Position numbers and translations under genes: made by a program. From NCBI GenBank assembly GCA_947488815.1, contig CANLCC010000004.1:1-64000 (forward strand): a stretch of 64,000 nucleotides of DNA. The letters run 5' to 3'. Below, one piece after another: positions 56,670 through 64,000 of the stretch (position 1 is the stretch's first letter; each line of letters opens with the position of its first letter). The notes under the pieces are model-generated. The model had not been told where the DNA came from and ran no database searches. It worked only from the letters and a program-made list of their open reading frames with translations. This DNA comes from CAIQIA01 sp945861105. GTDB taxonomy: Bacteria > Cyanobacteriota > Cyanobacteriia > PCC-6307 > Cyanobiaceae.

Positions 56670-59600
56670 TCAGGAGCGGGGCTCCACCCCCTCGATCCTG
56701 TCCTCGATGTCCTGGTACAGCTGCTGCAACTGCTGAATGTTGGCGTCGGAGGTCTCCCAGTAGCCGCGGCCGTGGACCTCCAGCAGCGTGCCGACGATGC
56801 GGCGGAAGCTGTGGGGGTTGAGGTCCAACAGCCGCTGCCGCATCTCTGGATCATTGATGAACGTCTCGTTCGCCTCCTCGTAAACAAAGTTGTCAACAGA
56901 GCCACTGGTGGCGCTCCAGCCAAGGGTGAAATTCAGCCGCTTGGCCACCTCGCGCACCCCTTCGTAGCCACTGTTGAGCATCCCCTCGTACCACTTTGGA
57001 TTGAGCAACTTGGTGCGGGAATCGAGTCGAATCGTCTCGCCAAGGCTGCGGACCTGGGCGTTGGCTGTCGTGGTATCAGCGATGTAGCTGGCCGGAGCTT
57101 TGCCGTCATCACGCAGAGTCTGAATGAGCTTCGTGGGATCAGAGTCAAAATAATGACTCACGTCGGTCAGTGAAATTTCTGCCGAATCCAGATTCTGGAA
57201 AGTAACGTCTGCCGTCTTCATCGCCGATTCAAAGACCTCACGGTTTTGATTCATCTCCCCTGGATTGTCGGCATTGAAGGCAAAGGTCTTGCGCTGGAGA
57301 TACATCTCCTGCAGTTCGCTTTCCTGTTCCCAGCTGCTGTTCTCGACAGCAAGGTTGACATTCGAGCTGTAGCTTCCACTGGCATTGGAGAAGACCCGCG
57401 TGGCAGCGGCCCTGAGGCTGACGCCCTGGGCTTCGGCCTGTTCCAGGGCATGGCGGCGCACAAAGTTCTGATCGAGGGGCTCATCAGCCTCCGCCGCCAG
57501 CTTCACCGCCTGGTCAATCAGGGCCATCTGGTTGATGAAGAGGTCGCGAAAGACCCCCGAACAATTGACGACCACGTCAATGCGGGGCCGCCCCAGCTCA
57601 GCGAGGGGGATCAGCTCCAGCTTGTTCACCCGCCCGAGGGAGTCAGCGAGGGGACGCACCCCCAGGAACCAGAGAATCTGGGCCAGGGATTCGCCATAGG
57701 TCTTGATGTTGTCGGTCCCCCACAGCACGCAGGCGATGGTCTCGGGCCAGGTCCCCTGCTCAGACCGCTGACGCTCGATCAGGCGATCCACCACCACCTT
57801 GGCGGCGGCCACAGCCGCCCGGGTCGGGATCGCCTGGGGATCGAGGGCATGGATGTTCTTGCCGCTCGGCAGCACACCAGGATTGCGGATCGGATCCCCC
57901 CCGGGACCTGGCAGAACGTAGTTGCCATCCAGGGCGCGCAGCAGGCTCTGCATCTCCTCGTCGGCGCAGACGAGTTCAAGACAACCGCGCAGATAGGTGA
58001 ACAGACGGTCGAGTTCGACGGCATTCACCTGGGTGAAGCCGGCGCCACAACACACCCGCAGCCACGGGCTTGGAAGGCGCAGTCCCAGGCGCTCCAGGGA
58101 GCGCCAGAGCCAGCCGAAGCTGTCCTGCAGGGTCACGCGGCCATCACGGCCCGTGAGGGCCCGCACCATTGCTCCCACCGCCAGACGGCTGGTGGTGGTG
58201 ATGCGGCGGTTCAACTCCACATCCGCCAGCACCCCGGCGTCGTTGCCGCGGTAGACCTCCTCGATGGAGCGCCCCAGACTTTCGGCCAGCAGCCCCGGCA
58301 GGCTGCGCAGCCCCTCCTCCTCCCGTTCGAGGGCGGCAATGTTGACCAGGGTCGCGATGGCCTCCTCCGCCGTGGGGGGTTTGCCGATGGTGTGCAGACC
58401 GCAGGGAAGCAGTCGGCTTTCAATCTCCATCAGTTGGCGGTACACGGCACCGACCACCGCATCGCGCCGGTCCTGATCCAGTTCAACGGCATCGACCGAA
58501 GGCAGGTCGACGTCATGGTCGAGGTTGCACTGGCGCGCGGTTTCAACGATGGCATTGACGATCTGAATGCCACGGCCCCCCTCCCGCAACTGCTGGTACG
58601 ACCCCACCAGTTCGCCCAATTCCTTCAGGCCCTTGTAAAGACCGGCATTCTCGGCCGGTGGCGTGAGGTAACTGATGGTGGAGGCGTAGCCGCGACGCTT
58701 GGCGATCGTGGCTTCTGAGGGGTTATTGGCCGCGTAGTAATAAAGATTGGGAAGCGCCCCGATGAGGGAATCCGGGTAGCAGCTCTCGCTCATGCCCATC
58801 TGCTTGCCCGGCATGAACTCCAGGGATCCATGGGTGCCGAAGTGGAGCACCGCGTCGGCCCCCCAGACCTTCTCGAGGTAGGTGTAGTAGGCCGCAAAGC
58901 CATGGTGCGGACTGGCGCTGCGCGAATAGAGCAGCCGCATCGGATCCCCCTCGTAGCCGAAGGTGGGTTGGACGCCGATGAAGACATTGCCGAAGTGACG
59001 GCCGTAGACCAGCAGGTTCTGGCCGTCGCTGTTGAGCTGACCGGGGGGACGGCCCCAGTTCTCTTCAAGCCTGCTGGAAAAGGGCGTCAACCGCTCGTAC
59101 TCCTCGACGCTCATCCGGTGGGCGATGGCCAGTTCCGGCGCCCCCTCCATGGCCTCGGGATCCTTGAGCACCTGCTGCATCAGGTCCTTCGAGTCGCGGG
59201 GCAGGGTGCCGACGTCGTAGCCGGCGGCGCGCAGCTCTTCCAGCACCCGGAAGATGGACCCGAAGACATCGAGGTAGGCGGCGGTGCCGACGTTGCCTTT
59301 GTCGGGGGGAAAACTGAAGACCGTGATCGCCAGCTTTTTGGCATGGCGGGGTTTCCGCCGCAGATTCGCCCAGCGGATCGCCCGTTCGGCGATCGCATCG
59401 ACGCGATCCTGGAGGGTGTGGGCCTTGCCGGTGGCGTCATCCCTACCGGACAGGACAATGGGTTCGATCGCCCCATCCAGTTCGGGGATGGCGATCTGCA
59501 GGGCCACCTGCACCGGATGGAGCCCGAGGTCGCTGCCTTCCCATTCCTGGGTCGTCTGGAACACCAGCGGCAGGGCGACCATGTAAGGCCTGTTGAGCCG

Positions 59601-60665
59601 CCGCAGGGTCTCGATGGCCTTGGGATGGTCCTGACGGGCAGGACCGCCCACCAGGGCAAAGCCCGTGAGGCTCACCGCCGCATCGACCAGGGCCTGGTCG
59701 GGGTTGAGGGGATCGAAGAAGAAGCTGTTGACGGGTTTCGAGAAGTCAAGACCGCCGCAGAACACAGGGATGACACGGGCCCCGCGGAACTCAAGCTCCT
59801 GAATCAGAGCCACGTAGTGGGCGTCGTCGCCGGTGACGATGTGGCTGCGCTGCAGCACCAGGCCCACCAGCGGTCCGTCCCCCAGGTCGCTGCGGCTCTC
59901 GGTCCAGTTCAGATACTCCTTGAGGTCCTCGAACATCGCCGGGGCCAGGGGGTGCCAGATGCCCTGGTCAGGGAAGACGACCGGGTCGGCGACCGCAAGC
60001 CCGGGGCGCTCTCCGATGGCACCATCGAGCACGTAACGGTCGGCGAGCATCAGCAGCATGTTGCGCAGATTCTCCGGTGTGCCGCCCAGCCAGTACTGGA
60101 AACTGAGCATGAAACAGCGGGCGTCCTGGGCCTTTTCGACGGGCAGGTACTTCAACACCGTGGGCAGGGTGTTGAGCAGCTTGAGCATCGCGTCCTGAAA
60201 ACCGGCGCCACCGGCTTCCTTGCGCTTCCGCATGAACTGGGCGATGGCGCTGCGGCTCTGGCCCAGCTGGGCCATGGAGAAGCTGCCCAGCTTGTTGAGG
60301 CGCATCACCTCCGGCATGGAGGGGAAGACCACCGCCGCCCGCAGGCGGTCCCGATGGGGACTGACGGCCTCCACCACCTTCTGGGCCAGGTCCTCGATGA
60401 AGATCAGCGAGGCGACGAAGACATCGGCGCTGGCCACGTCGGCCTGGAACTGGCTGTAGTTCTGGCCATCCCGCAGTTCCTCGATGAGATAGCCGCAGAG
60501 GTCGATGGCCAGGTCGCCGTCCCCGGTGTTGATGGCGGTCGCGGCCTGGGAAAGGGCGTTCTGGTACTGGGGCTCGAGGACGACGTACACCACCCGGAGG
60601 ATCTGCCGGCCATCCCCCTCGGGGGGGGAGATCCTGCGGCTGGCGGAACGGACCTGGGTGAACAT
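56670..60665 (-). CDS. chlH: Magnesium chelatase subunit H
   Basis: ChlH binds protoporphyrin IX and is the catalytic subunit into which the ChlID motor drives Mg insertion, the first committed step to chlorophyll; it also binds Gun4. The 1331-residue protein is full length: ILRVVYVVLEPQYQNALSQA at the N-terminus, LVGLVLQRSHIVTGDDAHYV, VWGADAVLHFGTHGSLEFMP and VGTLLEVHGRGYWETSDANI near the C-terminus. ATG 60665 is the start. It diverges from dapB with a 69-base gap. Confidence 0.97.
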   Translation of the reverse strand: MFTQVRSASRRISPPEGDGRQILRVVYVVLEPQYQNALSQAATAINTGDGDLAIDLCGYLIEELRDGQNYSQFQADVASADVFVASLIFIEDLAQKVVEAVSPHRDRLRAAVVFPSMPEVMRLNKLGSFSMAQLGQSRSAIAQFMRKRKEAGGAGFQDAMLKLLNTLPTVLKYLPVEKAQDARCFMLSFQYWLGGTPENLRNMLLMLADRYVLDGAIGERPGLAVADPVVFPDQGIWHPLAPAMFEDLKEYLNWTESRSDLGDGPLVGLVLQRSHIVTGDDAHYVALIQELEFRGARVIPVFCGGLDFSKPVNSFFFDPLNPDQALVDAAVSLTGFALVGGPARQDHPKAIETLRRLNRPYMVALPLVFQTTQEWEGSDLGLHPVQVALQIAIPELDGAIEPIVLSGRDDATGKAHTLQDRVDAIAERAIRWANLRRKPRHAKKLAITVFSFPPDKGNVGTAAYLDVFGSIFRVLEELRAAGYDVGTLPRDSKDLMQQVLKDPEAMEGAPELAIAHRMSVEEYERLTPFSSRLEENWGRPPGQLNSDGQNLLVYGRHFGNVFIGVQPTFGYEGDPMRLLYSRSASPHHGFAAYYTYLEKVWGADAVLHFGTHGSLEFMPGKQMGMSESCYPDSLIGALPNLYYYAANNPSEATIAKRRGYASTISYLTPPAENAGLYKGLKELGELVGSYQQLREGGRGIQIVNAIVETARQCNLDHDVDLPSVDAVELDQDRRDAVVGAVYRQLMEIESRLLPCGLHTIGKPPTAEEAIATLVNIAALEREEEGLRSLPGLLAESLGRSIEEVYRGNDAGVLADVELNRRITTTSRLAVGAMVRALTGRDGRVTLQDSFGWLWRSLERLGLRLPSPWLRVCCGAGFTQVNAVELDRLFTYLRGCLELVCADEEMQSLLRALDGNYVLPGPGGDPIRNPGVLPSGKNIHALDPQAIPTRAAVAAAKVVVDRLIERQRSEQGTWPETIACVLWGTDNIKTYGESLAQILWFLGVRPLADSLGRVNKLELIPLAELGRPRIDVVVNCSGVFRDLFINQMALIDQAVKLAAEADEPLDQNFVRRHALEQAEAQGVSLRAAATRVFSNASGSYSSNVNLAVENSSWEQESELQEMYLQRKTFAFNADNPGEMNQNREVFESAMKTADVTFQNLDSAEISLTDVSHYFDSDPTKLIQTLRDDGKAPASYIADTTTANAQVRSLGETIRLDSRTKLLNPKWYEGMLNSGYEGVREVAKRLNFTLGWSATSGSVDNFVYEEANETFINDPEMRQRLLDLNPHSFRRIVGTLLEVHGRGYWETSDANIQQLQQLYQDIEDRIEGVEPRS

Positions 60666-60734
60666 CCTCTGAGCTCTGTCGATCAGGAAAGATTACGGAC
60701 AGACTGACGCCGCTGCGGCAGAACGACGACGCCG

Positions 60735-61559
60735 ATGACCGATTCGACCATTCCCGTGCTGGTGGCCGGTGCCCTGGGCCGCATGGGCGCCGAGGTGGTG
60801 AGGGCCGTCCTCAACGCCGCCGACTGCACGCTCGTGGGGGCCGTGGACACCACCCCGGGCAGCGCCGGTGATGACATCGGCGAACGGCTGGGGCTGGGGA
60901 GCCTTGACGTGGCCGTGAGCCCTGATCTGGAAGGGAGTCTCTGCCTGGCCAGCCAGCAGCACCCAGGCAGTGTCCTCGTCGACTTCACCCACCCCGCCGT
61001 GGTCTACGAACACACCCGCGCCGCGATCGCCTACGGCGTCGCTCCGGTGATCGGCACCACGGGGCTCTCACCGGAGCAGCTGGCCGACCTGGCGCGCCTG
61101 GCGGACCGTTCGTCGATGGGGGCGGCGGTGGTCCCGAACTTCTCGGTGGGCATGGTGCTGCTGCAGCAGGCCGCCGCCGCCGCCGCCCGCTTCTATGACC
61201 ACGCCGAACTGGTGGAGCTGCACCACAACCGCAAGGCCGATGCCCCAAGCGGCACCTGCCTCAAGACCGCCGAGATGATGGAAGAGCTGGGCAAGACCTT
61301 CAACGCCAGCGAAGTCGACGAGCACGAAAGCCTGGCGGGCAGCCGCGGCGGCCTCAGATCCAGTGGCCTCCGCCTGCATGCGATCCGCCTGCCGGGGCTG
61401 GTGGCCCACCAGGAGGTCCAGTTCGGCGCCTCCGGCGAGCGCTACGTGCTGCGGCACGACACCTTCGACCGGGCGGCCTACATGCCGGGGGTGCTGCACA
61501 CCGTCCGGCGGGTGCGGCAGCTGCCCGGCCTGGTGTACGGCCTCGAAAAGCTGCTCTGA
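60735..61559 (+). CDS. dapB: 4-hydroxy-tetrahydrodipicolinate reductase
   Basis: DapB reduces HTPA (dihydrodipicolinate) to tetrahydrodipicolinate in lysine and peptidoglycan diaminopimelate synthesis. The 274-residue protein has the nucleotide fold VLVAGALGRMGAEVVRAV, VLVDFTHPAVV, GTTGLSPEQL, and the substrate motif ELHHNRKADAPSGTCLKTAE. Length and motifs are normal. The next gene starts 8 bases downstream. Confidence 0.96.
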   Translation: MTDSTIPVLVAGALGRMGAEVVRAVLNAADCTLVGAVDTTPGSAGDDIGERLGLGSLDVAVSPDLEGSLCLASQQHPGSVLVDFTHPAVVYEHTRAAIAYGVAPVIGTTGLSPEQLADLARLADRSSMGAAVVPNFSVGMVLLQQAAAAAARFYDHAELVELHHNRKADAPSGTCLKTAEMMEELGKTFNASEVDEHESLAGSRGGLRSSGLRLHAIRLPGLVAHQEVQFGASGERYVLRHDTFDRAAYMPGVLHTVRRVRQLPGLVYGLEKLL

Positions 61560-61567
61560 GGCCCGCC

Positions 61568-62212
61568 ATGCTCGTTCCCCTCAAACCCGGCGAACTGCAG
61601 CGTCTGGTGCCCCTGGTGGCCACGGGCCCCCAGTTCTCCCACTGCTGGGGCAACCCGAGCAAGGGGTTGCAGCGGGTGCTGGTGTCGAGCGTCGGCGGGG
61701 TGATCCCCCTGCTGATCAGCCAGAGCACCTTCGGCTACGGCGCAGGCAGCATCTGGCTGGTGATCGGCATCACATTGCTGCTCTACGTGCTCTGGGGACC
61801 GATCCTCGAGGCCGGTCAGCGCAACAGCCGCCTGCGGCGCTACCCGGCGGCAGCCCTGTTCGAAGGCACGATCGCCGACCTTTACACCCGCGAACGCCTC
61901 GAAGACCGGCAGGAACAGGCCGACCGCAGCGGCCGCCTGGAGGTCGTCGAAAACCGACGCACCTGGCTCTGCCTCGAACTGGAGGACGAGGACGGTCGTC
62001 TGGGCGTTCTGCGTTGCCCACTGCTCAAGGACCATCGCAACCTGCGGCAGGGCATGGTGGTGCGCTGTCTGGTGCTGGCCGAGCGGGGCGATTTCGCCCG
62101 CATCGGGGCCCTTTCGGATGCCTGGATCCCCCAGGCGCGGCAGTGGGTGGGCGAGTACCCCTATCTGCTCCGCCCCGCCTTCGAAGAACTGTGCCTGCGG
62201 CGGCTGCGCTAA
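61568..62212 (+). CDS. Conserved cyanobacterial membrane protein of unknown function
   Basis: The 214-residue protein has a short N-terminus (GPQFSHCWGNPSKGLQRVLV), two hydrophobic segments (LVSSVGGVIPLLISQSTFGY, SIWLVIGITLLLYVLWGPIL) and a C-terminal soluble domain rich in charged residues (RRTWLCLELEDEDGRLGVLR, HRNLRQGMVVRCLVLAERGD), which resembles a small beta-barrel. Similar proteins are sometimes labelled phosphate-transport permeases in databases, but nothing here supports that. It follows dapB and is convergent with folP, overlapping by 4 bases. Confidence 0.75.
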   Translation: MLVPLKPGELQRLVPLVATGPQFSHCWGNPSKGLQRVLVSSVGGVIPLLISQSTFGYGAGSIWLVIGITLLLYVLWGPILEAGQRNSRLRRYPAAALFEGTIADLYTRERLEDRQEQADRSGRLEVVENRRTWLCLELEDEDGRLGVLRCPLLKDHRNLRQGMVVRCLVLAERGDFARIGALSDAWIPQARQWVGEYPYLLRPAFEELCLRRLR

Positions 62213-63045
62213 CGGGGCCAGAGGGCGTCAGCCATCCGACAGGTCTGCACGATCGGACCCACGTCATGCACCCGCACCACCCGGGCCCCACCGGCGATGG
62301 CCCGGCAGACGCTGGCCGCCGTGCCCCACAGCCGGGCCCTCGGCCGCGACTCCTGCAGCACCGCGCCGATGAAGCGCTTGCGGGAGGGGCCCACCAGCAG
62401 CGGAAACCCATGGCGCCCAAGCTGCGGCAGGCCGGCCAGCAGGGTGAGGTTCTGCTCACTGGTCTTGGCGAACCCCAGCCCGGGATCCCAGAGGATGCGA
62501 TCCGCAGCCACCCCGGCCCGACAGGCGGCCTCGGTGGCCTGCAGCAGCTCGGCTTCGACTTCGCCGCAGACGTCGTCGTACCGGGCCAGTTCATCCATCG
62601 TGGTGCTGTCGCCCCGGCTGTGCATCAGCACCAGCGGGCAGCCCCGACGCCCCAGCAGCGGCCACAGGTCAGGGTCGCCACGGCCACCGCTGACGTCGTT
62701 GATCCAGTCGGCGCCGACCTCGAGGGCAGCGGCGGCGACGGCCGCCAGGGTCGTGTCGACGCTGATCAGCGGTGCCGGACCCAGCTGCTGCCGCAGCAGC
62801 GCCAGGGCCGGCAGCAGCCGTCGGCACTCCTCCTCGGCCCCCACGGCCACCGCACCGGGGCGGCTGCTCTGGGCCCCGAGGTCCAGCACGTCAGCCCCCT
62901 GGGCGAGGGCACGGCGGGCGGCCGAGAGCACCATCGCCGGCCCCTGAAGTCGGCCTCCATCACTGAAGGAATCGGGCGTGAGGTTGAGCACGGCCATCAC
63001 GCCCGTGCGATCGCCCCAGGGCAGCAGGGGCGCCTTAGGGGTCAC
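62209..63045 (-). CDS. folP: Dihydropteroate synthase
   Basis: FolP condenses pABA with hydroxymethyl-dihydropterin pyrophosphate in folate synthesis. The 278-residue protein has GVMAVLNLTPDSFSDGGRLQ, ADVLDLGAQSSRPGAVAVGA (the usual ESTRPG loop is QSSRPG here), WINDVSGGRGDPDLWPLL and PLLVGPSRKRFIGAVL, and VVRVHDV at the C-terminus. The start is GTG 63045, overlapping the tpiA stop. The Glu-to-Gln change in the ESTRPG loop is common in cyanobacteria. Confidence 0.94.
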   Translation of the reverse strand: MTPKAPLLPWGDRTGVMAVLNLTPDSFSDGGRLQGPAMVLSAARRALAQGADVLDLGAQSSRPGAVAVGAEEECRRLLPALALLRQQLGPAPLISVDTTLAAVAAAALEVGADWINDVSGGRGDPDLWPLLGRRGCPLVLMHSRGDSTTMDELARYDDVCGEVEAELLQATEAACRAGVAADRILWDPGLGFAKTSEQNLTLLAGLPQLGRHGFPLLVGPSRKRFIGAVLQESRPRARLWGTAASVCRAIAGGARVVRVHDVGPIVQTCRMADALWPR

Positions 63046-63794
63046 ACCGGTGCAGCCACCTGAAAGCCGGCGATGCGGGCGAACCCTTCAGGGTCCAGGG
63101 AGGCCCCGCCCACCAGCACCCCGTCGATGTCGGACTGGGCCATGATCTGGTCGATGTTGTCGGGCTTGACCGAGCCGCCGTACTGAACAACCAGGGCCGG
63201 CTCACCCACCCAGGTGCGGATCTGGGCGCAGATCCGGTTGGCTTCACTGGCGGCACAGGTCTTGCCGGTGCCGATGGCCCAGATCGGTTCGTAGGCCACA
63301 ACCAGATGGCGGGGATCGAGGCCCTGCAGCCCCTGCTCCACCTGACGGCGGATCACCCGTTCGGTTTCCCCGGCTTCACGCTGCTCGTCGCTCTCGCCCA
63401 CACAGACGATCGGCACCAGTCCGGCGGCCTGGGCGGCGCGGGCCCGCAGGTTGATCTGCTCGTCGCTTTCGCTGAAGTACTTGCGGGGTTCGCTGTGGCC
63501 GACGATCGCGTAGCGCACGCCATGTTCCAGCAGCATCGCCGGCGAAATCTCGCCGGTGTAGGCCCCGTGACCCTCCCAGTGAACGTTCTGGCTGGAGAGG
63601 GCAACCGGGCTGCCGGCCAGGGCCTCACTGAGGGTCTGCAGCGCCGTGAAGGGAGGGGCCAGCACGATGGTGCGGTCCCCGGGCAGGCCCTGGATCAGCG
63701 GCAGGAAGCGTTCGGCGAAGGACCGGGCCTCCGCGCACGTCATGTGCATCTTCCAGTTGCCGGCGATCACCGCCGGGCGCGACGCCGTGGCCAC
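63042..63794 (-). CDS. tpiA: Triose-phosphate isomerase
   Basis: TPI interconverts DHAP and glyceraldehyde-3-phosphate in the Calvin cycle and glycolysis. The 250-residue TIM barrel has AVIAGNWKMHMTCAEARSFA, the catalytic His in YAIVGHSEPRKYFSESDEQI, catalytic Glu in VAYEPIWAIGTGKTCA, and the phosphate loop VQYGGSVKPDNIDQIM. GTG 63794 is the start; the frame is open further upstream through antisense sequence. It overlaps folP by 4 bases. Confidence 0.96.
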   Translation of the reverse strand: MATASRPAVIAGNWKMHMTCAEARSFAERFLPLIQGLPGDRTIVLAPPFTALQTLSEALAGSPVALSSQNVHWEGHGAYTGEISPAMLLEHGVRYAIVGHSEPRKYFSESDEQINLRARAAQAAGLVPIVCVGESDEQREAGETERVIRRQVEQGLQGLDPRHLVVAYEPIWAIGTGKTCAASEANRICAQIRTWVGEPALVVQYGGSVKPDNIDQIMAQSDIDGVLVGGASLDPEGFARIAGFQVAAPV

Positions 63795-63819
63795 GGACCC
63801 TGTGCAAGAGCCAGCCAAC

Positions 63820-64000
63820 CTAGGTCCCCGTGGGCGCCTCGGGGAGCTGCACCTCATGGGAGCGACCGTCGAGGCTGAGGCGGTCGCCATCGCAGAGCTG
63901 CCGACCCCGGCGCAGCTCTGCCGCACCATTGACCATCACCTGGCCTGACTGGACCCGCAGCTTGGCTTCACCGCCCGTGGCCACGAGGCCCCGCCATTTG
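63820..64000 (-). CDS. S4-domain RNA-binding protein (partial, C-terminal part)
   Basis: The last 59 residues of a protein running off the right edge. The visible sequence has the YbcJ/S4 domain pattern: WRGLVATGGEAKLRVQSGQV, then MVNGAAELRRGRQLCDGD and RLSLDGRSHEVQ. Small stand-alone S4 proteins of this type bind structured RNA and are thought to act in ribosome or tRNA metabolism. It is the upstream neighbour of tpiA, in the same direction, with a 25-base gap. Confidence 0.82.
   Translation of the reverse strand, partial: KWRGLVATGGEAKLRVQSGQVMVNGAAELRRGRQLCDGDRLSLDGRSHEVQLPEAPTGT

Noticed and set aside
58830..60707. Very long open frame (over 600 codons) on the plus strand opposite chlH
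   Set aside because: It is antisense to chlH and exists because GC-rich codon bias removes stops; the translation is Gly/His/Gln-rich without any domain.

Overview
The window is a compact, very GC-rich piece of chromosome from a picocyanobacterium of the Synechococcus/Cyanobium (alpha-cyanobacterial) group. The evidence is a phycobilisome core subunit (apcF), the Mg-chelatase H subunit (chlH), a Gun4-type tetrapyrrole-binding protein, Psb28, a PAM68 homologue, a high-light-inducible protein, a class II ribonucleotide reductase and many small families known mainly from cyanobacteria (DUF1816, DUF2949, DUF3038, DUF3082, DUF3288, DUF3531, DUF4335, CPP1-like). Most of it looks like vertically inherited core genome. 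I see no insertion sequence, prophage, integrase, CRISPR array, rRNA operon or plasmid-type origin. No gene-free stretch exceeds 300 bases; the longest gaps are about 180 bases, on either side of the single tRNA gene. GTG and TTG starts and 4-base ATGA/GTGA overlaps are common.

Layout. 1-5.6 kb: serine-glyoxylate aminotransferase family (partial), apcF, a SAM methyltransferase, three small unknowns, an RsbW-like ATPase, a Gun4 protein and mnmH. 5.6-14.3 kb: psb28, a tandem pair of AI-2E/PerM family membrane proteins, then a long leftward series yraN-rsmA-ispE-DUF3082-microprotein-pdhB-secD-secF-small membrane protein with repeated start/stop overlaps. 14.3-23 kb: a lumenal pentapeptide protein, dnaG, two exported small proteins, ruvA, rpsO, PAM68 and dnaE. 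23-29.5 kb: a leftward cluster trpD-carA-STAS-mrnC-rlmB-DUF1816-gatA joined by overlaps. 29.5-41.6 kb: an ABC exporter, msrA, a sigma factor, a DUF92/VTE6 homologue, rsmE, a second ABC ATPase, hslO, a CPP1-like protein, prfC and a Coq4 homologue. 41.7-54.8 kb: nrdJ, tRNA-Ser, a GT39 glycosyltransferase, a two-component pair, an EF-hand protein, an Fcy1-type deaminase coupled to a large sensor kinase, the DUF3038-DUF4335 pair, and apt. 54.8-64 kb: DUF2949, an FAD hydroxylase, hli, chlH, dapB, folP, tpiA and an S4-domain protein (partial).

Functional themes. Photosynthesis and pigment genes (apcF, gun4, chlH, psb28, PAM68, hli) are spread among housekeeping genes. RNA maturation and translation are well represented (rsmA, rsmE, rlmB, mini-RNase III, mnmH, gatA, prfC, rpsO). 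Signalling genes include two sensor kinases, one response regulator, an RsbW-like ATPase, an RsbV-like STAS protein and a group 3-like sigma factor; the last three could form a dispersed partner-switching circuit.

I did not find a clearly new multi-gene system. The most unusual observations are: a STAS gene whose reading frame and strong ribosome-binding site point to a non-canonical AUC start; an RlmB with repeat-built disordered tails at both ends; an FAD hydroxylase whose start codon abuts the preceding gene's terminator; a cytosine-deaminase gene overlapping a sensor-kinase gene with a degenerate receiver; and several very short genes.
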